From positions 13,743,795-13,807,794 of the forward strand of contig CM032795.1 in NCBI GenBank assembly GCA_019155185.1: DNA of 64,000 nt, read 5' to 3'. The notes under the pieces were generated by a model. The model was not told the origin of the DNA. It searched no databases and was given only the letters and a program-made list of their open reading frames with translations. Shown here one piece after another: positions 1 to 12,760 of this stretch (its first letter is position 1; the number at the start of each line of letters is the position of its first letter). A program made the translations under genes and the position numbers. This stretch comes from Beaufortia kweichowensis (taxonomy: Eukaryota > Chordata > Actinopteri > Cypriniformes > Gastromyzontidae).

Positions 1-791
1 CAAGCCTTAACCTTGACCTTACAAACACATTAAATGCATTTCTGGCATTTGTCACTTTTAGTAAAAATCCCCATATTATATATGAGGCTCTGCATCAAAC
101 TTCCTGATGTCTGAAAAGGTATTGTATTAATTTCTGTAGAAACACAGATGGGGATTTTATAGTGGTTCACTGCTTACAAGCACAAGGGAGTGGCACATTT
201 TTTAAAACAAAATGTTCGTGAAATAGAAAAACGAGGGTAGTGGGTCGTAAAGACTTTTAAGGTAGTTTGTGGTGGGGGAGACCCCCTAATCAAAAACACA
301 TAGGTGCTTGTGTGAGAACCTCCTTCCTGTCTTGCTTGGCAACCTCACATGACACTTTCACATGAAATATGAAAGTGATTATCTACATTTTCCCGTCAAA
401 TACTGAAGCGATCTGAGAAATGTTTTGACTTCTTTCAGAAAAAAACACCTGAGAATTTCAGTATTGCAAGATGGCTGTTTTATTGTGGTAAATGCAGTTT
501 GCACATTCAATACAGTTACTGCATGTAAAATATTTGCTTACATTAACAGAAGAAGCACTAATTTCGTCATTTTGTGACATATTTTTGTCACTGTTGCATC
601 TTGCAAGTAGAAGTGCTCTGAATTGTCTATGCAAAGCAAATTCTGACATTTTAACACGAAACCCTTTGATTGTGCTATACAATCTGTCTTTACAATCAAA
701 GTACAATTCATACCTGAATTATTGTTTCTGTTACTTTTGTTGTTGTTATTGTTTAAAGGTCTTTGGTATACACTAGCAACTAGAGATTACT

Positions 792-875
792 GTTCAATTC
801 AGTTCAACTGAAATGTATTTCTATAACGCTTTTTTGCATTGTTGCAAAGCAGCTTTACAAACATATAGAAAGTAA
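792..875 (+). repeat. Fish interspersed repeat fragment
   Basis: The stretch contains a CAATTCAGTTCAACTG-type start followed by a run ending GCAAAGCAGCTTTACA. From memory this pattern recurs very often in cyprinid genomes as a short interspersed element. Only one degraded copy is present here and I cannot name the family with certainty. Confidence 0.45.
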
Positions 876-1615
876 CAAAATTATAAGACATGTAATTATG
901 AATTATAAACACATTGTATTATTGCAGTTTTTTAAATAAGGCATACATACTACAACGAAACTAACTAAAGATAATTGTTTGTAATCGGACTGTTCGAATC
1001 ATAGTTAACACTATGCGTATCAAGTTTTCATAGGATGTTTTTTATTAATATTAACTGTATAAATAAGTGTGTGTATAAATAAGTGTCTGTAGTTCGTTTC
1101 TAAAAAGAAGGATGATTGAACTTTTCAAGAAATGGACGGGCATCGGAAATATCTGTCATTCATCCAAAAGCTCATAGTCGCAGAGTCATTGTCTTACACA
1201 TTCACGTGACTATAGAATATTAATTTTATATTGTTTGTTACATGCTGTGGAAACATGCTTATTGACTATGTAAGTACCTGTGTATAGAGTACCTGAGTAG
1301 AGTTATATCTACAGTACACAAAATCATGACATTAGTGACATCTGCTGGTTTACTACAGTAACTGCAATACGTTATTTAAGGCTAATATCAGAACGATTTT
1401 TATCAGTAAAGCATTAATGTGAGAAAGATAAATATGTGACAATATGTTAGAATTTGGTTATTTGTAAGCATTAAACATACTGTTAGAATAGAATCTAGAA
1501 CTACAAATGGCTTTTGCAATAATTTAAAAAAAAACAATTGTCAAATAAATAAAAGTCTACTTTTAACTGTATAATGAGTTATTGCACTAATTGTAACAAA
1601 TACAGTCATGCAACG

Positions 1616-1621
1616 TTTATT
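1616..1621 (-). promoter_or_regulatory. Candidate tesc poly(A) signal
   Basis: AATAAA on the minus strand, 120 bp past the tesc stop codon. It is the nearest canonical hexamer downstream of the stop. Cleavage would fall at about 1590-1605. Confidence 0.45.
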
Positions 1622-1740
1622 AGTTTCCTAATAATTAGTTTCCTAATAATAAAGATCTATTAAAAATCTATTCTCATCTAATAAAGTGCAAAGATAGGTC
1701 ATATTACCAGAAACTTGGCCTGCAGCATTATGATAGAACG

Positions 1741-4700
1741 TTATTTGCACAGCACAGTTGTATCCATGTTTAAGAAGCGAATGTTCATTCTTGTCTCAAT
1801 TTCTAGTCCTTTAAGAATCTGTTGAGCAGGAAACACACAGTGTGTTAAGTGCAGGTTACAACAAAAAGGTAAGCCTCATGAGCTTGGACTGTAAAATGTT
1901 TGATGACAGTGGCAATGCTAATATAATGCACTTCATGTAATGCAGCCTTTCCAAATAAATTACAAATTTACCTTCAAAAAATGCTCAAATGTGATCCCTT
2001 CATAAAACTCATCAGGTGCCTAGAACAAACAAGCACACAGATAAGTAAACAGAAGGTTGTTCGTAGGTGTTTCTCAGATTTTTGACAGCATTTGTTTTTA
2101 AAACACCCTTACAAATATATTGGCACACATTATAATCAAATATAATCTGATCTATAATATACAGTCGGACTAATAAGACATCTGAAGTTGTCTTTAATAT
2201 CTGATAAATAAATATGCTAAAGAATTTTGTAAACAAAAAAAACAAGAATTTGTGGTATGGCAACAGAAATATTATTGTATTAAAAGTATCAAATCAATAG
2301 AACAAAAGTCAGAGAAAATTTAATTGTAACTGTCTGATGTGCTTTTCACAATGTTATATATGCAGTTTTAGATAACATACCATGGGACCTACTGAGATAC
2401 TGGCAACCTCCAGCATTGCAGCATCTGCAATGCCCTTGGCTGTCTCTCTTCCAAGTGCTCCACTACGAGAAAGTAATTCCTCTACCACCTAGTAAGACAG
2501 AACAACATACACTGAAAAAACACTGTTAATAATCAGTGAAGCTTATAAACAATCTATTTCATGAATTATTTATTTATATGGATTTAATTGAACAAATCAC
2601 AGTAGCATCTTACATGTCTGTATTCCTCCAGTGTTATGGTTCCATCATTGTCTGTGTCATGCATATTAAACAGGACTATCAAGAAAAAGAAATAAGAGTA
2701 TTGTTAATTCATGTCTCTGTTCACTGATACCTTTTATCGCCACGTTTTCAAACAGTAATAAGGATCCTTGTTTCCAGAGAACGTTTTGAATATCATTTGT
2801 GCTCATTCAGGCTTTACAATATGTTCTTACAGCGTAGTTTTGCCCTCTTTATCTCCTCTTTCTGCTCTTCTGTGGTGTGAAGGGCTGGTGCTTTGAAGTA
2901 CGACATGACAGTAAGGAATTCCTCAAAACCGATTTCTTCCACTGATCCCCCACAATCTTTCTGGAAGTTTCTGTTAAGAAAGAGTATGTACGTTTTAACA
3001 TTTACATCTTAGAGAAAAATGTACAATATCAACTTTCAACTGTTTGCAGAAGTAAATAATGAAAGTCTTTAATAGTAAGTGATACCTTCAGGCAGACAGG
3101 CATCAGTGTGTGGGATATGTTTTCTATTATATTGTGCCCAACCCATCACCCAGCTGTGCCAGAAGTGTTTATTTATTTATGACCATACTAATGCTAATCA
3201 AGTTGGCAAACACTGCTGTACAATACACTTTAATAGGCTGAGTGATCAGGTTGAACCATAAACTGGTGTGTTTATACAGCATCTGCTGTACTAATTGAAA
3301 AAGCATTTTAATACCTGACCTGTCATGTCATGTTGGTGGCTATCTGAAATCAATGGAAGTTAATGATTTTACTCACTTTACACACTAAAGAAGGTAACAT
3401 ATATGAAGAATATAATATACATTATACATTCTAAGAGGGGCAAGTAATAGAGGTGTTGAAAGAAGCTGAATCAAAAGCCATACAATGCTAATAGCAAAAA
3501 CAATATTATTAACAAAAAATGTCTTAAATAAAACTAGGCCTGAGACAGCAATAATAAGCCACAATAATAAAAGCCATACAGTACAAAAACAACCACACAC
3601 TGCAAAAACTTCCTTTTATCATGAAGGTTTAGTTTCACATCCTTGTGGAAGAAAGACCCTGTGACATTTCTAATGAGACTTACGGAAATTTCGTACAATA
3701 CCTTAGTCGCCATTATTACAAAAAGTATATCCAACTGCTGACAATTACAAACCTTCTGTCAAAGAAAGCCTCTACAATTTGAGACCGAATAGGGTTGCTT
3801 TCCAGGTCTGGTATTGTTTTTAGGTCATCTCTCCTGTAAATGACAACACAAGCAAAAAATAAGATGTCATATGTAATAGACAGGAATTAGTTTGTGTACA
3901 TGTATTTATATAGTGTAAACTATGAGCTATATAACCAGCCAAGGCACCCAAACAAAAGCCATGAAAACAAGTAGCACAGCAGTTTTCTAATACCAGCACA
4001 ACAGGCTTGATTTGATTGTTGAAAACAAGACGTCATTCTATGAAAATACATGACATCCCAAACAATAGACAACACTGTCAGATTACCGTAGCGTTTCTTC
4101 GTTTTGACTGAGCTGTTTGAAACGATTGTGGAGGATTCCGATCTGCTCCAGTGAAACTGAGACAAGAGATATTCAACAAACAGATCCATTAGTCCGTTAA
4201 GGTTAAGCAAATGTGTTTGTCTGAAAGGTGAAATAGTTCAATATCTATTTTTTCTGATTTTGTTGTTTGACTGCATTTTCAAACTGAATCATAAATAATC
4301 ATATAATTCAGAGGCATAAAACCAGGCAAGTATAACCACTGATAAAGGCGGATGCTGTCAGTATATTACCATAATGCAAACGCACACACTTCTGTCATTC
4401 TTTATTTACATCAGCACTGACATATACATAGACATACATCTGTGCTGTGTATTTCATAATGCTTCAGTAATCATTTGCTTCAAAAAAGGTAACACATAAG
4501 TAAATATTTTAACAAGTAAGGCAAATAGTTATAACTTGCATGTACACATCGTGGTATTAAAATAAAACAATTGAAAAATGAAATATTTAAAGTGTTGACA
4601 GAAACACTGCAGGCAGGTGTCAACTGAATGTATTTTTTGTTCGCATACGTTTCCTGTGTAAAGGTGAAGCAATTTTGAAACACTGCAGCACTGATAACGT

Positions 4701-4810
4701 AACATTAACAAGACATCTTGATGTTGTTTGTTATAGTTATACTCACAGCCTGTCTTCTTTGACAGAGCTCGATAAAGATGATCATCCGGTAGAGACTGAA
4801 AGCTTCCCAT
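1741..4810 (-). CDS. tesc: Tescalcin (calcineurin B homologous protein 3)
   Basis: Eight coding exons: 4747-4810, 4087-4156, 3753-3833, 2831-2970, 2614-2675, 2381-2488, 1972-2019 and 1741-1818. Together they give 651 nt and 216 residues, close to the roughly 214 of human tescalcin. The start gives MGSFQS, a Gly2/Ser6 N-myristoylation context like that of mammalian tescalcin. Residues 125-136 (DTDNDGTITLEE) form one complete EF-hand loop; the other EF-hand-like units are degenerate, as is usual in this family. The C-terminus ends in NIRFLNMDTTVLCK. Family knowledge: tescalcin binds Ca2+, regulates the Na+/H+ exchanger NHE1 and can inhibit calcineurin, acting at the cytosolic face of membranes. 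All introns are GT-AG. It could be either teleost ohnologue (a or b), which cannot be decided here. Confidence 0.95.
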
Positions 4811-5170
4811 CACGATGACAATCCTGCACCAATAATTATCGCTTCTTGCACAGTGAGTATGTCAGTCTGTTCTTAGATCTTCCGGTGGTTTAGGTTTCAC
4901 TCACAAACACCCGTGTTTGCCTTGCTCAACAAATGAATGCAAATTGCATTGCGCTTCTGGGAGAAGAATAGCTCCCCGGGGTCCTAGCGCCGAAATTAAC
5001 AATTGGTGAACTGCGCCGATCAAACACCTGCCGACTTACTTGATTATTCTACTTTCAGGAGGATGTTCACAGCTAGAATAGGCGTTAAAATGTCAAATAC
5101 GACGTATATTTAGTGCACACGAAGACTGTTTCAAAGAGGAGCCATCTTTGCAACATTCATTCATAATACA
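4811..5170 (-). promoter_or_regulatory. tesc 5' UTR and promoter region
   Basis: Sequence directly upstream of the tesc start codon. It is locally GC-richer than its surroundings, around 4945-5040 (CCCCGGGG and GCGCCGAAA runs), with a few CpGs. No TATA box is placed convincingly. The transcription start is inferred only from position. Confidence 0.4.
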
Positions 5171-7045
5171 TGCACAGAAACAGCACCCCTTCTCAAAAAC
5201 AGAAATGAGACATGAATGTTTCTGAGAAGGCCACAAAAAACCTTTGATGAATTGACAAGAGAAAAGCAAGAGATGTTAGATATTACTTTGAGCAATTTAT
5301 AACTCGCAGTCCTACGGAAAAAGTAACTATTTGGCCTTTATTATGGGGTTAATAGACTTTCTATATATTTAATGCAATGTGCTTCTGAATAAATGTTATT
5401 AAAAATCCTGCATTATCTGTTGCAACTGGAAATATGAAGTACAGATGCAAGACTGTACAGTAATTCATGTCCACTTAAACAAAAGGTGCGATTCTATTTT
5501 CTGCAGCTGCTAAAAATATGAAACAAAATGAAAGAGGAAATATGAGGCCCGTGGTAGGCTTACTAAGTTCACTATTTAAAAAAAGTAGATTGAGTAGCTG
5601 CACAGTAAAAAACAGAAATAAACACATATAGTTAAGACATATTACTCTGGAAACTCGTCCTTCCATTTAAACTTGTGCAACTTTGCCATATACAGTTAAT
5701 AATTTAACACAACTCCGTCTACAAAATTAGAGCTTATGGCTTTTTTCTTTTATGCATAAAAAGCTCAAATTAAATCATGCTGAAAATAAGAAGTGAAAGG
5801 GAGATAAAAATACAGTCGTGTCACAGTATGTTTCGCTTCACAATGTATCTACCACACGGTGGCAGTAAAGCTCATAATATTATTAACGGAGCTCATTCGG
5901 TGCTTAGATGAGAAGGTGTCACGTGTTCACATTTAGGCTATACAGAAATTGCCTTTCAAAAATAAATTAAACATGGAAAATACTAAATTTTATAAAACGC
6001 GTGACAACTAGCCCTAGTCTCCTGTTTAGTGTATAATCTGAGTTGGCAGTTCACTACATAGTTCTTTGTTTGGCCTTGTTTTACTACAATTTAATAGTGG
6101 AAGTGCAACTGCAGGTGTTAGTAGAAAGATAAACTAATAAAGGAAAGGTAGATGTGTTATGGGATTGTGCTATATTGTTGGGGAAATATTCTTATCCAAG
6201 AAAAGTCTTTGTTCAACATGGCATATACCAAGGTGCAAATGGCAGTTTAAAAAACCAAGCTCTCCAAATCATGCCCTTACTTTATTATTCATTGCATCAG
6301 AGGAACATTTGCTTTGACAACATGTAGCTGATCTACACATTTCTGTTCACTTAAGACACAGAACACACCATAAGCCAAACACTCCTGTCTTTGTCTCTTT
6401 TTTGTCTTTGAATCCTTTATCTAAGATCTTTTATCTAATGCTGGTTAGATAAAACAGTGAAATGAAGTTTCAAATTGATGGTCAAAGGAAGGAACAGAAT
6501 AAGGAGGATTTAAACAACTATAGTTGTTAGTAGTTACATGAAATAATTATGGGCCTAAGACAATATTAAATATTAACAATGAAGTTTTTTCATATTTTGG
6601 AGCTCAAACATTTGTGTTTAAACACATTTACACTTGTGTTCTTCACAGATATTAACCTGCTTAACTGATCTGCATTTGTGAAACAGATGTTGACCAAGGA
6701 TTCACATTTATTATAAGGGAACCTTAAGTGCCATCAAGAGCAAAGTATAAATGCAATCATGAGCACAGTAAATTTTATTTGCTGTGCATGATCTGCATAA
6801 TGCATCAAGCAATAATGTATGAAAACAGCAATAATTTAATTCTAGAGCTTTTATTGCAATTGAAATAAGCAGACAATGTGATTATTATAAGTTTTTGGGA
6901 TGTTTTAGAAAATAACATATTCAAATTAATCCTAATGTTTGCATAGTGCTTTTCTACCCTGTCCATTTAAAGCTCTTATAGGAAGTGTGTGTGTGTGTGT
7001 CCACATCATGGAATTTCTCCACACAATCTTTTAGGAATTCGTACG

Positions 7046-7150
7046 CATTTTACAAGATGGCTAATTTGTTAGTTTTAGTACATTTGCCTTTGTGGACCTT
7101 TATTGTTGCTTTTTTCTAATAATATGTATGTAATATGTATGGTATGTTTT
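7046..7150 (+). mobile_element. MITE-like element, partial (copy A)
   Basis: It begins CATTTTACAAGATGGCTAAT and contains TTTATTGTTGCTTTTTTCTA. The same two blocks occur in the copies at 43891-44086 and 46299-46440. This copy lacks the right terminal inverted repeat (TTAGCCACC), so it looks truncated. Confidence 0.5.
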
Positions 7151-7319
7151 TGTATGTTCAGTAGACAGGAGAGTAAAGTGATGTAACCTGTCCATGTATA
7201 CAGTATAGGGCATTATAAGAGACCAGCGGAGGACATTACGGGGGTAACACAATTGAAACACTGGGTAATTTGCCATCAGTTTATTTCCACCATAACTGAC
7301 ACTCAGTCATGCAAGCAGT

Positions 7320-7640
7320 CACGTAAGTTAAAGACAATCGGCACGCCTAGAGATGTTGATGTTAGTTCTGAAAACCGCAGGGAAAACAAACAGAATAATT
7401 CTAGTGTGAATCCTCGATCTGGCTCTCGGCCAACTTTTGATGCACCTCACGCTCCGGCCGCCCCCACCAGCAGAGAGTGAGAGTCATTGTCTGTGTCTCG
7501 GTACCCCCAGGACGCCCTCTCATTCAGAGCAGCTGTTGTCTGAGAGCTCGAGGCAGCTCTCTGACACTCTGTCAGATTCTTCTTTCGCAACCACTCCTCT
7601 GCATGCCAAACAGCCAGCGTCTCCGCTTGTTCTCGTGTAA
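7320..7640 (+). other. GC-rich block, possible non-coding exon
   Basis: A block of roughly 320 bp that is clearly GC-richer than its neighbours, containing CCGGCCGCCCCC and several CpGs. It ends at a strong splice-donor match, CTCGT|GTAAGTGC, near 7631. Open frames cross it on both strands but none resembles a known protein. It might be a lncRNA exon, an enhancer or an old repeat. Nothing else supports transcription. Confidence 0.25.
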
Positions 7641-9507
7641 GTGCTTTAATTAACAGCACCTATCTTCAATTAAATCACCATTAAAGTGCACAGAAGGCGT
7701 AAAATTTTGTCATTTTGTCAATAACTATTTACATTTTGACAGCCCAGGGCATTGTATAAACAGAGGATGCACGGTGACCCCGGTTGTTTGATCTGTCAAC
7801 TCATATCAGGTGTGTGACATCAAAAAATATTTTGTTTTATAGCTAACACACATGGATTTGTTATTATTCAGGAAGCGGAGGGCTGCCTTCTTTCATTGTC
7901 AGTTATGTCACCTTTTAGCAGATAGGAGTGGACATCATGTCCTTGAGCCTTATACCAAAGCCACAGTCTAAAAAAAAGAAACCTATTACACCTCAGGAGA
8001 CTGCCTGCTCCCTCAGTAAACAACGTAACATTGCACAGCTCACGAGAGGGTCTTACCGATCAGCTTGCATTTCATACCATCTACAGTGTCTTGCCCAACC
8101 ACCAAGAGAATAAACCACACAGGTGACTGAAAAACACATTTTTTATCAATCTGATAAATCAATCTTATCAATTCATTTTCAATTCATATTCATATTCATA
8201 ATTTTGAAGAATAATTTTAGGGTTAGATCATTATAAACGAACCGTTGCAACAGTTAACTATTAATAGAGATTTCTTTCAAATGCAAAAGCATATTTAAAT
8301 ATTTTAACTATTTATTAATTTTTGGAATGAATGTCAAGATCTGTTAAGGTGGTCGCAGGGCTAACTGTAGTCAACGCTTTTTTCTCTTATAGTCCTGACC
8401 ATGTCCAGGATCTCTAAGCAGTCACATAAGCCTTTGTGTGTATGCACAAGAGCGAGCAGTCCAAATCTCATACTGCTAAGCAAACTTTGATTTATGTCAC
8501 AGATGCTAGGGTGGTATAGTTTGGTTGGCATCATTATTACTGTAGAATTCAATTCATAGAAAATTTCAAATCCAAAGAAGTTTTGTCAACACACATTATT
8601 TTAGCCTTAGTCTTGAATGTCTTTACAATTTATGCCATGTCTGAAATCTTCATACACGGGCTGTGATCATAACTGGCTTGTATCAGAAATAGAAGACAAG
8701 TTTGATGAATTACAAGGTTTCACTAAAATCAAATTCACATTCAGTTACAAAACACTAAGGGCTTTCTAAGGAAAGCTTTACTAAAACATTTTTGTTGATT
8801 GGGAATTAAGTCATTATCTGTCAGATCTAAATGAGCAAAAGGTCTTAGAGGCTGTGACGAGATAAATATGTTAATCACTTATTGTACATATTTTAACTTT
8901 GAACTATCCCGTAGGACTACTGCAGTCTTAGGGGAGGATAAGCAAACATTTGTTCCAATGTACAGCACAGGGCTCTTAGATGCTCTTAGACATTAGAGTC
9001 AATGTTCATTGTGTAATGGGGAAAATGTTAATATATATCTACTGTATTAAAACATTTTTTATAAAAACATCCAACTTAGGTGTCATGTTCACTAGGACAG
9101 AGGAATATAAATTGCCAGAGTCATTTAGGCAATATTAACTAATATAATTACATAATAGCAATTTCACAGTATAAACATTACAATTCAAGTACAATTAGAT
9201 GATTTGGAATAAGTTAAAGATAAACAAGACATAGGGCATGATTTGAGAAGTGAGTAGACATAAAATGAGAACAGCCTAATGTATTCAGATATCCTGGGGA
9301 CATGATGGCATCATTAACAATTTGCAACAGAATACATTTTTAAGGTTGCATCTCATCTCGCTCCCTAGCTCACTATGTTATGAATCATTGTATTGTGAGC
9401 ACAAATTTGGACACTAATGGGGGTTGATCCACTTAGCATTGAGACACTAATGACTCAATTACCTGAGATACAAATACAAAGTCACACATTAAAAATTATA
9501 TATATAT

Positions 9508-10739
9508 ACACTCTAAAAAATAAAACATTGGTTCAACAAAAAAAAGTATGTTAACGTTTTCCACTAGAATTTTTAACTTAAGCCAATTGGGAGAATTACA
9601 TTAATTCAAAGCAATATTTTGAGTTGATCCAACATAATGTTTTAAGTAAGGTGAAGACGTTTTTTTGCCACAATAAAAACACATTTCTAAGTAACATGAA
9701 CTTAAAAATTGTCAACATGAATGCAACTATTTAAGTTGATCCAACATAATGTTTTAAGTAACGTGAAGACGGAAAATCAGACAGTAATAGTCAAATGATT
9801 TAGAACCATTGATTACCGTACATTCAAGGCACTAATTTAAACATGAAATGAACAAATATTCTTTCAATCAACTTTAAAAGAGAAGATTTACAGCCTCACA
9901 CCCCACACCATGTTCTCTAATGCAGACATCAAGTTTAAATATTAGACCAACAGTTAACAATTAGCTGCTATTGCTATTTACAAAGCTCGGGACAAATTTA
10001 CATTTTGGAAAACATTTTTACCTATCATAAAACACAATTACATGGGAAAAACACTTTTACCAGTCCCGAAACAAATTTACAATGACATCTTCACAGAAAG
10101 GGAATGTACCACACACAGGGAGTGACGCGGTGAAAGGTGGTGTTGTTGGTGGTAAATTCCGACCACACGGAAAGCAAAACCGCGTTAAGCTGCTCATATG
10201 TTTGCCACAAAACATCCCTCGGCCGCAGTCCATGTTCGGTCACCATAAACTTTATTTACGCCATTTACTCCACAACCACAACACGAATTTACCGCGTTCA
10301 CCAACAACACCTTTCACAAATGTCGGTATTCGGTTACAGTATCACCAACAGAATCCTGAGCGAATGCAAATATGTGTAATTAAGCAAAAAATGACTTACC
10401 ATTCACCACATTAAGTGTCAATGACTTTCAGCTGGTCACTCGTCTGGCCTTAAACATGCCGCACATGCAGGAAACTGTGGGCCGTTTACACGTCATAAGA
10501 TTGTATTTTACATTAACAGAACTTAAAATTAAATACATTTTTGATTAACTGAAAATGTTAAGCTATGACAAGTCATGATAGTATATCGAATCAATAGGCA
10601 TAATTTGTGTGTCATCCAAGCTCAATAAAATAACAATTACAAGTAAAAAGTCTAACAGCATTTCAGAACTTGATTTTTTATGTCACAACAATATATATAT
10701 TTAAGTAATGACTAAAGGTCCCCTGAATTAGTTTTTAGA

Positions 10740-10743
<4 letters not shown>
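9508..10743. mobile_element. Non-autonomous DNA transposon, 1.24 kb
   Basis: The ends form a perfect 12 bp terminal inverted repeat, ACACTCTAAAAA (9508-9519) and its complement (10732-10743). Both ends sit in TA-repeat DNA, suggesting insertion into a TA run. Inside is a 38 bp direct repeat starting AGTTGATCCAACATAATG at 9622-9659 and 9734-9771, differing at one base. A CpG-containing, less AT-rich core lies at about 10080-10480. The open frame at 10082-10414 matches no transposase I know. Similar ACTCTAAAAA ends are common in fish non-autonomous elements, from memory. Confidence 0.6.
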
Positions 10744-10770
<27 letters not shown>

Positions 10771-10771
10771 A
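10743..10771. repeat. (TA)n microsatellite
   Basis: About 14 uninterrupted TA units directly abutting the right end of the 1.24 kb inverted-repeat element. Confidence 0.9.
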
Positions 10772-10803
10772 TGACAAAATGTTAAATGCTTTCTCATTTG
10801 TAC

Positions 10804-10856
10804 AGTAAGTCACTTTGGATAAAAGAATCTGCTAAATGAATAAATGTAAATAAATG
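10804..10856 (+). repeat. Fish SINE/LINE 3'-tail fragment
   Basis: Contains GTAAGTCACTTTGGATAAAA followed by a CTGCTAAATGA-type end and AAATGTAAATAAATG. From memory this is the common 3' tail shared by many fish short interspersed elements. Only the tail is present. Confidence 0.65.
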
Positions 10857-11939
10857 AAGAAATAAAATTTTAAAGGGATGCATTTTTCTATGTTTCTAAT
10901 ACATAATACAGTTCTAATACATAGAAGTTGCAAAAAACACATATTTCCAAAATTTAGTAAGAAGACAAGAGTAGCCTATTTATTCCTAATATGATTCCTA
11001 AAATGTAAACACTTACAGTATGCTACAGTATAACACACATTTGCAACCTTACAAAACATTTTTAATAGTGCAGCATAAGCTATTTTATTGTGACATTTTT
11101 CAGTTTTAAAGCATTTGTGCTACAATAAAGGTCAAATCCAGATAAGGGCATTTCACATGTTTCTGTATTAAGTGCAGTTTCAGACAGGAGCTCCTGTGTA
11201 AATCCTATTAGCTTGCCATAGGGGACAGACACACTCCAAATTTCATACATTTTCAAGACCAGATTGCACAAGATAGAAGAAAGGAGTACAATTATCAATC
11301 ATAACCAACACTGCGACTATAAACATAGCTAAAAAGAAAGGCAAGTTATCACTAATTAGTGTTACCACAAACTGTCAGAAAGGCTTGTTTAAAAAAAATT
11401 TCCAAAGTAAAGTCCATGAGAGTTTTTAAACATATAGATTTTACACTTATAGATATATAGAGATTGTATTTATATAGTCTAGTTAGTGAGATAAAGTACG
11501 CCGCCCCCTTTTTCTGCGCGTGTGTAAATGCATGCATCAGACAGCAGTTGAATGCTGTTTTCCTGTCTAAACCGTTTTCAACCCACTCACATATTTATGA
11601 CTACAGCACAAACACATTGAGTTCTTGCAGCTAGCAGATCATTCCACCTCTCAACCTGAGGAACATTTAGCACACGCCATTCCACCAATTAAAGCACAAC
11701 GTTGTTTTATGGCAGCAAAAAGATAAATCACACAACAGTAGCTTCCTGAATTAGATGTATTGGGCCTCTTGAAATACCCCTCACAAAGTGGTCTTTCCTG
11801 GGGATTGCCGTATTAATCTCCCCCTCTTTTTTATTCTATGCCAGGGCTCATCTGCTCTGCTCCTGTGTGCCATGAATCAAGCATTTGTGACTTGCATACA
11901 GAAGAAGCGTCCTCAGGCGGCTCTCTCATGGTAATCCCT

Positions 11940-12200
11940 GACAAACATCTGCTTCCTAAAGAAAGTCAATTTGTTTGGCTGGTTATGACGCGTGCGTCAC
12001 GAAACAGCATCGTCTGTGTTTGAAGAGGCTGACTGGCCTATCATTTGACCTTGGGGATTTCATTAGTACATTTAAAGAGGCAATAAAGCATACTGGTCCA
12101 GTGTTTAAGATTGTTCAGGGAACAAGAGATTTCCGTTATGATGCCTCTGTGGCAGTTGATCTGTTTTCCCAATTGACCTCTTTAGATAGATGATGAATGA
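11940..12200. promoter_or_regulatory. Candidate conserved non-coding element
   Basis: High-complexity block without repeats or a coding frame. It includes TGACGCGTGCGTCA (11986-11999), which holds two inverted CRE half-sites (TGACG and CGTCA) around a GCGTG core. Function is inferred from sequence texture alone. Confidence 0.25.
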
Positions 12201-12599
12201 AATAAGGAAGACAGGTAAGAGAGAATGTTAAAAAATTGTCCAATAAACAGTATTAAAGATCAATCAATGTGTAGGTTCCAAATACTTCAAAACAACAACC
12301 AACATTTTGTGCAGAATTACTGCACCAAATGAAAAAACATTGTTTTATATAGCAGGTCAAACTATAAAAAGAGACAGAAACACAACATATGAAGAGCTTA
12401 CTCCTAACCATGGGTGGAAGACCTATTCCCTTTATTGGAATTTCCACTTGTATTTATGTATTTACTAGTGCAATGTTTTATAGTGAACAGTTTCAACTGC
12501 AAGTTTGAAATTCCAGCCAAAAAAATATTGCCCTTCTGTATTCAGAGGCGGTACGGCTGGTAAGGACATAAAATAAAACAGGAAAGACAAAACATGATA

Positions 12600-12760
12600 G
12601 CATATTAAGAAAAATTAATCAATCCATGCGGTCAGCGGAAAGTCTGCCTGCCCTTCACTTGATTAATTCAAGGTCAACAACCATAAAATATCAATGGATG
12701 GCTCAATGAAAGGCTCTGCATGTCTTTTATAAGCATGAAATTATTTTAAATTACAATAAG
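12600..12760. promoter_or_regulatory. Candidate conserved non-coding element
   Basis: High-complexity block carrying GATTAATT beside TCAAGGTCA (12668-12676), an extended nuclear-receptor half-site of the ERR/SF-1 type. No coding potential. Regulatory role is inferred only. Confidence 0.2.

Larger units (their letters stand above)
1..1740. other. Gene-free flank and tesc 3' UTR
   Basis: No coding exon was recognised here. The right part, about 1600-1740, is probably the tesc 3' UTR (minus strand), because a minus-strand AATAAA lies at 1616-1621. Beside it is a 15 bp unit, TAGTTTCCTAATAAT, repeated twice in tandem at about 1620-1649. The remainder is AT-rich sequence with one recognisable interspersed repeat, listed separately. 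Confidence 0.5.
5171..9507. other. Intergenic DNA between tesc and cabp7, part 1
   Basis: No protein-coding exon was recognised. Contents: part of an inverted-repeat element at about 7046-7150 and a GC-richer block at about 7320-7640, both listed separately. The rest is AT-rich with short open frames that show no domain, no codon bias and no conserved splice pattern. Confidence 0.5.

Noticed and set aside
10082..10414. A 110-codon frame inside the 1.24 kb element
   Set aside because: No transposase motif or family resemblance; likely chance in the less AT-rich core.
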